Positions 47,001 through 56,441 of a DNA stretch of 64,000 nt are shown piece by piece. The notes beneath the pieces are model-generated. The model saw only the letters and a list, made by a program, of their open reading frames with translations, ran no database searches and was not told where the DNA came from. The stretch is from Orychophragmus violaceus (Eukaryota > Streptophyta > Magnoliopsida > Brassicales > Brassicaceae): positions 72,113,823-72,177,822 of the forward strand of contig CM058239.1 in the NCBI GenBank assembly GCA_030180135.1, read 5' to 3'. Made by a program: the position numbers and the translations under genes. Numbering within the stretch: position 1 is the first letter of the stretch; every line of letters starts with the position of its first letter.

Positions 47001-48029
47001 GTGTATAAGAAATCTAGTGGGAGCAAGATTGTATTTCTTATTCTGTATGTCGATGACATACTGCTTCTCGGAAACGACGTTCCAATGCTAAAGTCGGTAA
47101 AGGACTGGCTTGGAAGTTGTTTTTCCATGAAAGACATGGGTGAAGCCGCATACGTTCTTGGAATTAGGATCTATAGAGATAGATCTAAAAAGCTGATAGG
47201 CTTGTGTCAAGACTCATACATTGACAAAGTCCTGCAAAGATTCAGCATGAAAGATTCCAAGAAGGGCTTCACGCCAATGGTACATGGCACAACGCTAAGC
47301 AAAAAGCAGAGCCCTACGTCGGCTGCTGAGCTTGAGCGCATGAAAAATATTCCTTATGCATCTGCAATAGGATCTATCATGTATGCCATGATCTGTACTC
47401 GTCCTGATGTTGCTTATGCATTGAGCATGACGAGTAGATACCAGTCAAATCCAGGTGAAAACCATTGGATTGCCGTAAAGAACATCTTGAAGTACCTGAG
47501 ACATACTAAGGATAAGTTCTTGGTGTACGGTGGAAGTGATGTGCTTAAAGTCAGTGGATTCACGGACGCAAGTTTCCAGACAGACCAAGATGATTTCCGG
47601 TCACAGTCCGGTTATATCTTTAGTCTGAATGGCGGTGCAATCAGTTGGAGAAGCTCCAAGCAAGACACCGTTGCTGATTCCACTACAGAAGCTGAATATA
47701 TCGCCGCTTCAGAAGCTGCGAAGGAAGCTGTTTGGATACGAAAGTTCATCATTGAACTAGGTGTGATACCAGATGCGGCTGAGCCTCTGGCACTGTTTTG
47801 TGATAACAATGGTGCTATTGCTCAGGCAAAGGAACCAAGATCACACCAGAAATCCAAGCATGTTCAAAGAAGATTTCACTTGATACGTGACATCGTTAAT
47901 AGAAAGGAAGTCAAGATCAGCCGAGTCCCGACAGATGATAATGTCGCTGATCCGTTGACAAAGCCACTCCCAAGGCCTAAGCTCGAGTTCCTGACTGAAG
48001 CTGTAGGCATTAGAAACATTGAAATGTAA
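44051..48029 (+). pseudogene. Copia 2 gag-pol, one frameshift
   Basis: Otherwise full-length counterpart of the Copia 1 polyprotein. One extra A in the run at 44663-44667 (GGAAAAACCG, where Copia 1 and 3 have one A fewer) shifts the frame in Gag at about residue 205. The rest, from the zinc knuckle (CRFCKEPGHWRREC) through protease, integrase, YVDD reverse transcriptase and RNase H, is open to 48029. A single indel in a homopolymer could be a real mutation or a sequencing error. Confidence 0.93.
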
Positions 48030-48879
48030 TCTAAGTTTGAGTGGGAGTTTGAGGGCTTTATTTAGTTATTTGATATGTTCTTGTAAAACATTTTATGTTT
48101 AATGAAATTATTATTTCAAGATTATTTTAACTGTGATGAAATAATCGTTCCAAAATGATATGAACCATTTTATAGGTCATCGAAGTAAATGACTTGATCT
48201 TGAGTCATCGAAGTCATTTAGCTTGATCATGAGACCCTATATTTGATAGATGTTTTATATCATCCCGTCCCTAGTCGAAGGTTGTTGAAATTGGAACACC
48301 AACAACCGTGTGAGACTGGATTGGTACGTGACTTATGACAAAGTCTCAGTGTGTCATAGATGCGCGGCATCAAAGTCAGTACATAGGTGTATGTTTGGGA
48401 ACATACGACCGGACAAGACCCGCTTATAAGAACTCTTCAGGATATTTATATCTGTGTCATAAGAGATTCTTACTACGACTATAGAGTATAGTCCTTAGAC
48501 CTGAGTTCGCATGCATGTGACTGCACATGGACTGATGCACTTTGATCATTGTCTAACGCTATCGTCCTGCGATAGTTATAAGGACCTTGTTTGGGTACAT
48601 TATGAAATGAGTAGTTTACAGTGATGGAACAAGACGGAATTTGTCCCTCCAATATAAATGGAGTGAATATCTCTAGGCCAATCGGAGATTTGAATACTGG
48701 AAAATGCATGGCCATGCTCAAACGGACTGTCCCGAGTCGTTTGGATTGTCAGTATCAAATCAGAGTCCGATGAACAAGATTAGGCTTTATGAGGATGACA
48801 CTAATCTTGCCTTATGACTAATCGAGATATTGAGACAAAAGGGATTATGAATACAGAGATTCCAGTACAAGTGGGAGAT
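48030..48879 (+). other. Copia 2 3' untranslated region and PPT
   Basis: Same as in Copia 1 with scattered differences. Hairpin GACTATA-GAG-TATAGTC at 48477-48493. PPT GTGGGAGAT ends at 48879. Confidence 0.85.
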
Positions 48880-49200
48880 TGTTGGAATTGTGTCCAGTAA
48901 TCTCGGTACTGTCTCTAGAAAGTAAGAGTATGTCAATGATCAGACATAAGTCATATAATACTGGGGGTCATGATGGCTTGCTAGAGTCCGCTCATGATCT
49001 ATAAGTCTTTGACTTATTGCCTTTATTATATGATCCCATATGGGTCACACGCCTAAGCTAACAGGAAAATGTGTAGGAACGGTTTAGCAGAAGTACGGTA
49101 AAAGTGCTAGGCATTTACTGTACTTAGAGAGAATAAAACGGTTTAGCCACTGTGTGTCGATCGATACACAAGGTGCGTCGATCGACACAGTGCGCGAGTG
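48880..49200 (+). repeat. Copia 2 3' LTR, truncated
   Basis: First 320 bp of the LTR. Ends just after the cassette pair (49152-49190), then about 23 unrelated bases lead into the foldback. Confidence 0.9.
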
Positions 49201-49223
49201 ATTCTTATATCTGTGTATTTATA

Positions 49224-49860
49224 TATCAAGCGTTGGATGTCTTGTCCAGGCTATGTCAGCTGTTGAAGCCCATTCAATTGTATTCATGGCCTTACAGTGT
49301 GAGGGTGTCTGCTTTTGCGTGGGTAAGACGGTTTGTGATTCATAAATGTCATTGGGAGTCCCAGACATTAATGATTACATGACTGTATAGTCTGGTTTTC
49401 TTGACTAGGCCATCGGGAGTCCCGGGCCTTGAAACATCAGAGTGGATTGGGCCTCGGGCCCAGATTCACAACCAAGAGTTATATCACGGATATAATTAGC
49501 CGATATAGGGCTTACCGATATAAGCTAATATTGGGTGACGGCCAGTGGCCCACTATTAGCTTATATCGGTAAGCCCTATATCGGCTAATTATATCCGTGA
49601 TATAACTCTTGGTTGTGAATCTGGGCCCGAGGCCCAATCCACTCTGATGTCTCAAGGCCCGGGACTCCCGATGGCCTAGTCAAGAAAACCAGACTATACA
49701 GTCATGTAATCATTAATGTCTGGGACTCCCAATGACATTTATGAATCACAAACCGTCTTACCCACGCAAAAGCAGACACCCTCACACTGTAAGGCCATGA
49801 ATACAATTGAATGGGCTTCAACAGCTGACATAGCCTGGACAAGACATCCAACGCTTGATA
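49224..49860. repeat. Foldback: 307-bp inverted repeat of Copia leader sequence
   Basis: Left arm 49224-49530 and right arm 49554-49860 are reverse complements, by eye nearly or fully identical apart from possible single differences. Both are copies of Copia 2 leader sequence (43562-43868). The 23-base spacer 49531-49553 is exactly the hairpin H4 sequence plus TTGG. Each arm includes H1-H3. Confidence 0.9.
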
Positions 49861-49985
49861 TTATTTGAGGTTCGTAGGTTTATTTTAAAATCTCATTCCC
49901 AAAATAGAAGATTACTATTTCGGGAAACTTTCCATTTTAGAAAACCTACTATTTTTGGAAACTTTCTAAAAATACCAGAAGAACG
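49861..49985 (-). other. Extension of the inverted Copia leader fragment
   Basis: Continues the right arm into inverted sequence matching about 43450-43561 (AAACTTTCC repeats). It then breaks near 49970 into a few unassigned bases (CCAGAAGAAC) before the pol fragment. Confidence 0.8.
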
Positions 49986-51385
49986 ATGTGTATATGACAC
50001 AACCTGACGGTTACATAGATCCAAAGAATGCTGGAAAAGTATGCAAGCTTGATTACGATGAAACCTATTCACCAGTGGCTATGATGAAATCTATTCGGAT
50101 TCTACTAGCAACTGCAGCTTTTCATGATTATGAAATTTGGCAGATGGACGTGAAAACCGCCTTCCTGAATGGTATTCTGGAAGAGGATGTGTATATGACA
50201 CAACCTGACGGTTACATAGATCCAAAGAATGCTGGAAAAGTATGCAAGCTTCATAAATCCATTTATGGATTGAAGCAAGCATCGAGGAGCTGGAATCTTC
50301 GTTTTGATGAAGCGATCAAGCAATTTGACTTCATCAGAAACGAAGAAGAACAATGCGTGTATAAGAAATCTAGTGGGAGCAAGATTGTATTTCTTATTCT
50401 GTATGTCGATGACATACTGCTTCTCGGAAACGACGTTCCAATGCTAAAGTCGGTAAAGGACTGGCTTGGAAGTTGTTTTTCCATGAAAGACATGGGTGAA
50501 GCCGCATACGTTCTTGGAATTAGGATCTATAGAGATAGATCTAAAAAGCTGATAGGCTTGTGTCAAGACTCATACATTGACAAAGTCCTGCAAAGATTCA
50601 GCATGAAAGATTCCAAGAAGGGCTTCACGCCAATGGTACATGGCACAACGCTAAGCAAAAAGCAGAGCCCTACGTCGGCTGCTGAGCTTGAGCGCATGAA
50701 AAATATTCCTTATGCATCTGCAATAGGATCTATCATGTATGCCATGATCTGTACTCGTCCTGATGTTGCTTATGCATTGAGCATGACGAGTAGATACCAG
50801 TCAAATCCAGGTGAAAACCATTGGATTGCCGTAAAGAACATCTTGAAGTACCTGAGACATACTAAGGATAAGTTCTTGGTGTACGGTGGAAGTGATGTGC
50901 TTAAAGTCAGTGGATTCACGGACGCAAGTTTCCAGACAGACCAAGATGATTTCCGGTCACAGTCCGGTTATATCTTTAGTCTGAATGGCGGTGCAATCAG
51001 TTGGAGAAGCTCCAAGCAAGACACCGTTGCTGATTCCACTACAGAAGCTGAATATATCGCCGCTTCAGAAGCTGCGAAGGAAGCTGTTTGGATACGAAAG
51101 TTCATCATTGAACTAGGTGTGATACCAGATGCGGCTGAGCCTCTGGCACTGTTTTGTGATAACAATGGTGCTATTGCTCAGGCAAAAGAACCAAGATCAC
51201 ACCAGAAATCCAAGCATGTTCAAAGAAGATTTCACTTGATACGTGACATCGTTAATAGAAAGGAAGTCAAGATCAGCCGAGTCCCGACAGATGATAATGT
51301 CGCTGATCCGTTGACAAAGCCACTCCCAAGGCCTAAGCTCGAGTTCCTGACTGAAGCTGTAGGCATTAGAAACATTGAAATGTAA
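49986..51385 (+). pseudogene. Rearranged Copia pol fragment (RT and RNase H)
   Basis: Open frame of 465 codons from a GTG that is not a genuine start. The first 21 codons (VYMTQPDGYIDPKNAGKVCK plus Leu) copy a piece of RT. The sequence then jumps back to DYDETYSPVAMMKS, upstream in normal pol, and runs through the same 21 codons again, YVDD, and RNase H to the usual pol end. So a 65-base piece is present twice around a junction at AAGCTT-GATTACG (50045-50056). Gag, protease and integrase are absent. Nearly identical to Copia 2. It ends with about 70 bases of pol 3' flank, cut at 51457. Confidence 0.9.
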
Positions 51386-51457
51386 TCTAAGTTTGAGTGG
51401 AAGTTTGAGGGCTTTATTTAGTTATTTGATATGTTCTTGTAAAACATTTTATGTTTA

Positions 51458-51855
51458 GAATTACTATGACATAAAATTAGGCAACCTAATGTTGCAATCT
51501 CTCCTTTTTAATCACTAATGGGCCCAAGTTTAATTAATTAAACTAATGGTCCATTAGACTTTTGGGCCCAAGACACAAATCAGACAAAAGCCCATTTGTT
51601 GTCTGCCCAACTCTCTGTACAAATACAGTAAATGCCTTAGCATCTTACCGTATTAATTCCATCTTAACTTTCCCGTTAGCTATGGTGTGTGACCCTTTGG
51701 GATCATACAATACTGGTAATAAGTCCTAAACTTATAGATCAAGAGCGGACTCTAGCAAGCCATCATGATCACCCAGTATTTATGACTTATGTCTGATCTC
51801 GACACTTATCATACTTTCTAGAGATAGTACGGTAGATTTCAGGACATTCCCAACA
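51458..51855 (-). repeat. Copia B 3' LTR, partial, with duplicated PPT junction
   Basis: Ends at CATTCCCAACA (51855), beside the PPT. The segment GGACATTCCCAACAATCT...TGTACTGGAATCCTAC occurs twice (about 51842-51884 and 51887-51927), duplicating the LTR/PPT border. Confidence 0.8.
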
Positions 51856-51927
51856 ATCTCCCACTTGTACTGGAATCCTACAAAGGACATTCCCAACAAT
51901 CTTCCGATTGTACTGGAATCCTACATT

Positions 51928-52963
51928 CCCTAATCCTTTTGTCTCAATATCTCGATCTGGCATAAGGCAAGATGCGTGTCATCCTTATATAGCCAGACCA
52001 TGTTTATCGGACCAAATTTGATACTGACAATTCAAACGACTTGGGAAGTCCGTTTGGGAATGGCCATTCTCTTACCAGCTATCAAATCTCCGATTGGCCT
52101 CTAGGTTTTCAGGAGAAATGAGCTGTGAAACGACTTCACACTTATTCAGATGATCACACAATCAATGACTTAAGTATTCTCACTCGTGATCTAATCCAGA
52201 GTCTTAATGCTTTTGTCACTCAGATTCTATACCTCATTCTGGAACTCTTTCGACCATGTCAAAGAATTCCGACTTGTGTCTCATCAAATGAACACAGTCT
52301 TACTCACTGAAGTAATCAGTAGAGACAATGAAGTACAGGAAATTTTCTCTGGCATTACTGCTCATCGGACCACATACATGAGTATGTTCAATCTCCAATA
52401 AGCCTTTGGGCCGTTCTCTAGCTCGGCTAAGATGGGCCCTTTGTCTTTTGGTCCAGTAAGCAGAATTCAAGTCTCATAAGATATCCATTCAAATGAGCCC
52501 AAAAGTCCATAACTATGGGGTTTCTGAATCCGACTTACTCTTTGACCAAAACATTTATGCCAAGAAAAATCAGGTTTAATTCATCAGATTTAAACCAATT
52601 CGGTATTTATGTTACATTTAGGCACTCTTTGGTTTAATATATAAAACCCATTCCTTGAATAGGGTGCTACAATTAACATTTCATTAAGATCAAAAGAACA
52701 AAACTTGTCTTTATCAAAATGAAAAACATTCAAATTCTTTACAAGAAAATGAAAGACAACTCTGCTTAAAGCAGGTACATTGTAGCAATTATTAATACAA
52801 AACCAAGCCTCAAAGGCATCTACAAGTGAAAACCCTACGGCTGAGGCAGCATCCCAAGCTCCTTCCAGACTCGCAGTTCCACTTGCCCTTCCTTCAACGT
52901 TCTACTGTTGTTCAGGCTCTGCATATTATAACAAATATCAGTGCCACAATCAGTATCCAATAC
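51928..52963 (-). pseudogene. Copia B pol remains
   Basis: Degenerate integrase-region sequence on the minus strand. AGGAGAAATGAGCTGTGAAA (52110 region) aligns with AGGAGGAGTGAGTTGTGAAA in Copia A (39775 region). GAG-pre-integrase and protease remnants lie near 52490-52960. The protease site reads Asp-Thr-Asp where intact copies have Asp-Thr-Gly. RT and RNase H are lost by deletion near 52110. Confidence 0.7.
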
Positions 52964-53854
52964 CTACAAGGTATAACTTGAAGTAATAACATGAATACCT
53001 GAGGAAGTAGTCTCATACATCAACTTTAACTCCTCATAATCTTCCATGAATTTAATGCAATCTCTTTTCCAATGCCCAGTCTCTTTACAGTAGCAGCACT
53101 TACCAACGTAAGAGGTATCTGACTCGGGCTCAGAAGACACACGCTTGCCATGATTCAAAATCTGGACAACTTTGTCTTCACCCTTGTCAGCATTAGGTTT
53201 AGTAAACCTACCCTTCTCATTCATGAGATTGTACAGGGTACTCTTCACGTTTGGCTCAACTAACTTGAGCATATCATGCAGTTCAGTCAACGTCTTCGTT
53301 AAGCCTTTCTTGATATAGTTCCTTACGAACTTATCATAGCTTGACGGCAGTGACTGCAGAATGATCTCAGTTGCCAATTCCTGGCTAACTGGATAATCCA
53401 GTTTCCTCAGGTTATCAATGTAACCCATCATTTTACTGACATGAGGACTTACTGGATGATCATTTGGTAGCTTGCAGCTAGTGAGAGATTTAACCAACTG
53501 GTATCTCTCCACTCTTACCTGCTCCTGAAATTTCAATTTCAGGCTGCTGATCATCTCTATTGGCGACTCCATGTTCTCATATTGCTTCAGCAAATCTGAG
53601 TCCATGGTAGCCAATATCAGACCACGCACATCTACCACATCATTATAATGCTTATTCCAAGCATCATATACTGCATGAGAGGCATTGGACCCGATCCTCA
53701 CGGGGAGAGCTTTCTCAAGGACATAGTCCTTTCTCTCCTGCCTGAGGACTAGCCTCAGGTTCCGCGACCAAGTCAAGAAATTTGATCCGTTCAGTTTGTC
53801 CATCTCAAGGACAGACCGGATCGAGAAAGTGTTTTGATTGTTTGTGCTCGACAT
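52964..53854 (-). CDS. Copia B Gag
   Basis: 296-codon ORF with the Copia Gag start (MSSTNNQNTFSIRSVLEMDK), a central helical UBN2-type region, and the zinc knuckle CCYCKETGHWKRDC near the C terminus (about residues 259-272). It ends at a TAG where intact relatives read on into protease, so it now encodes Gag alone. Start context is TTTCAG-CT-ATG. A stand-alone Gag could in principle form particles or interfere with relatives; there is no evidence of expression. Confidence 0.75.
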   Translation of the reverse strand: MSSTNNQNTFSIRSVLEMDKLNGSNFLTWSRNLRLVLRQERKDYVLEKALPVRIGSNASHAVYDAWNKHYNDVVDVRGLILATMDSDLLKQYENMESPIEMISSLKLKFQEQVRVERYQLVKSLTSCKLPNDHPVSPHVSKMMGYIDNLRKLDYPVSQELATEIILQSLPSSYDKFVRNYIKKGLTKTLTELHDMLKLVEPNVKSTLYNLMNEKGRFTKPNADKGEDKVVQILNHGKRVSSEPESDTSYVGKCCYCKETGHWKRDCIKFMEDYEELKLMYETTSSGIHVITSSYTL

Positions 53855-55306
53855 AGCTGAAATTTAGAGATAAATAGAGTTTTAGTTATTTAGTTCATAA
53901 AAGAGTAATCTTAATAACTTATAAGAAAACTCGCATTGCATTCAAAATTTCTTTGTTTAACCTCATAAGAATGCAATGATTCCGAGACCCATGTTCAGCT
54001 AAATCCAAAGTGGGCCACTGGCCGTCACCCGGAATTAGCTTTACTTGGTAAGCATACACACAGCTAGTTATAACCAATAACTCTCGGTTGTGAATTGGAC
54101 CCGAGGCCCAAATTCACCAGATGTCTCAAGGCCCGGGACTCCCGATGGCCCAGTCAAGAAAACCAATCTCTTACAGCCAAATAATCACTAAAATCTGGGA
54201 CTCCCAATGAAATTAGTGACTATATACTACTTTACTTACGCGAAAACAGACACCTCACACTGTAAGCCATATCTGTAATCGAATAAGCGTTAAGTAGCTG
54301 ACAAGATTGGAAAGACATCCAAGCTTGATATTGGTTTTGAGGATTTTAAGTTTTATTTCCAAAAATAGAAGATTACTATTTTGGGAAACTTTCTTATTTT
54401 AGAAACTTTCTAAATTTAGTAACTTACTAAAAATAGAAATTTCTAATTTAATATTTTGGGTTGGGTCACAAATTATAGGCCCAATTCTTGGCCCAAGACC
54501 ATAGAATTCCAGCTGGCCCAATAATTTGACATAACCGATCCGGTTTATTAATTCTGGTCCAAGACCAAATTAACTATCAAAACCATCGGTTATTAACTAA
54601 ACCAGACCAGCTCTAAATTATTTGGTCCAACCAAATCAAACTTAGACCAGCCTTCGGTTTAGGTTAAAATTCAATTTTATGAATTTAAATCTGGTTTAAC
54701 CAGAAATTAAATAATACCATGTATTAAATTATTTCCAGCAAACCGCGATTTGGGTTAACGCCTTTACCATACATTAATTAAATAATTAATGTTTTATATA
54801 ATATACAATTATATATTATATATATTCTAATATATAATATACATTATATTATATTTGTATATATTATATATATATACAATATTTGGCAAAGAAACAAAAA
54901 GCGTAAAACCCTAACATTAATTATCGAAACTTTCAGATCAAACGACATCGATTATTAATGATACCAATGGCAAATAATCGCAACAAACCCTAACTTTTCT
55001 TTTGGAAAACACATGCGCCGTTTTTCAATTCAATTATCAAAGTCGACACACACAAGATCACGTGAACAATAATCGTGATCACAATGACGAAGCCATTACA
55101 TCTCATTCGATTATTAATTGTGAACACACGCACACAACACTCTTCTGATAATTAATTGAATTCGACTTAAACAAGCAAAGTCATCACTTTCAATAAAATC
55201 AAAGCGATACCTTATCAAATCGATTCTTCTCATTGTAAAACAAATCAAAATCGATTCATACAAAGATCCAAATTACAAGAAACCTAAAACCTGGCTCTGA
55301 TACCAC
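53855..55306 (-). other. Copia B leader, hairpins and PBS
   Basis: Non-coding leader. Minus-strand hairpins: H4 54010-54028, H3 about 54128-54151, H2 54185-54220 (outer stem TCACTAA/TTAGTGA instead of the Copia 1 stem), H1 54252-54267. Very AT-rich run 54776-54895 (TATATA-type). PBS at 55293-55306 (GGCTCTGATACCAC on the plus strand). Confidence 0.8.
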
Positions 55307-55442
55307 TGAAGGATTATAGGTGTTTCCAAGGTTTAATTCTCGTATTACAACCTAACACAAATCATTAAACAGATCTAGGTTCTTGCAAAACGAATTTGAT
55401 ATGTTCTTGTAAAAAATCCTACCACTGATCCTAGAACCTGTC
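55307..55442. other. Copia B 5' LTR stub and filler junction
   Basis: 55307-55393 is the end of the 5' LTR (TGAAGGATTATAGG...). Then ATTTGATATGTTCTTGTAAAA (55394-55414) matches sequence found after pol in the Copia 1-3 copies (for example 51424-51444). About 28 bases of unassigned filler follow, before Copia 3 leader sequence starts near 55443. Confidence 0.7.
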
Positions 55443-56441
55443 CGTACAATTGTGGTTGGACCAAATAAATTGAGAAAATCCGGTTTAGTAAATAACTGGT
55501 TGACAATTGTGGTCGTCGTAGTAATTAATTTTGGTTAGACCAATTTTAATGAACCAGACCGGTTATGTCATCTAATTGGACGATCGGGTTATGTCTCGGA
55601 CATAGACCAATTCTTCGGCCTCGGGCCAAGAAGTTAAAACGATTGGGCCAATTATTTGAGTCTTTCTTCAGATTTAATTTAAAATTTATTTTATAAAGAA
55701 TATAAATCGATTTTAAATTAAAGTTTCCGATATTTTGAAATTAGAAAGTTTCTTAATTTATAGAAGTTTCTAGATTTGCATGATTCGGATTTTAAGAAAT
55801 TTCTAAAGTTAGAAAGTTTCCGGTTTTAGAAAGTTTCCAATTTTAGAAAGTTTCCAAAAATAGTAGGTTTTCTAAAATGGAAAGTTTCCCGAAATAGTAA
55901 TCTTCTATTTTGGGAATGAGATTTTAAAATAAACCTACGAACCTCAAATAATATCAAGCGTTGGATGTCTTGTCCAGGCTATGTCAGCTGTTGAAGCCCA
56001 TTCAATTGTATTCATGGCCTTACAGTGTGAGGGTGTCTGCTTTTGCGTGGGTAAGACGGTTTGTGATTCATAAATGTCATTGGGAGTCCCAGACATTAAT
56101 GATTACATGACTGTATAGTCTGGTTTTCTTGACTAGGCCATCGGGAGTCCCGGGCCTTGAGACATCAGAGTGGATTGGGCCTCGGGCCCAGATTCACAAC
56201 CAAGAGTTATATCACGGATATAATTAGCCGATATAGGGCTTACCGATATAAGCTAATATTGGGTGACGGCCAGTGGCCCACTTTAATCTTAGTTATATGT
56301 GGATCTTGGAATCATTATATTCTATTGAGGGTAACTGATGTTATTGAATATAATGCATGATTAATCATATTAAAATTTAATACGAGATTAAACATATTGA
56401 ACATAACAACTAATAACCTTTTTATCTTATATATCTCAGCT
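55443..56441 (+). other. Copia 3 leader, partial
   Basis: Contains GAAAGTTTCC repeats (55800-55890), H1 56018-56032, H2 56069-56103, H3 56135-56157, H4 56263-56281, and the acceptor-like CTCAG-CT before ATG 56442. Confidence 0.85.

Larger units (their letters stand above)
41740..49200 (+). mobile_element. Copia 2, 3' LTR truncated
   Basis: Inserted into the leader of Copia A (AGCAA lies just before it). 5' LTR 41740-42407, PBS 42409-42420, leader, frameshifted gag-pol, 3' region, and a 3' LTR (48880-49200) that breaks off after about 320 bp. The coding part is nearly identical to Copia 1 and Copia 3, but the second half of the LTR and the first part of the leader differ from Copia 1. Confidence 0.92.
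51458..55394 (-). mobile_element. Copia B, minus strand, internally deleted
   Basis: Minus-strand element with partial 3' LTR (51458-51855), degraded integrase remains, a 296-codon gag, a leader with hairpins, PBS (55293-55306) and 88 bases of 5' LTR. RT and RNase H are missing. Both outer ends are cut by junctions with Copia 2/3-type sequence, so no target duplication is visible. Confidence 0.85.

Noticed and set aside
49988..51385. A separate functional gene of 465 codons
   Set aside because: Starts at a GTG in a duplicated RT piece; all of it is Copia pol with a rearrangement junction.
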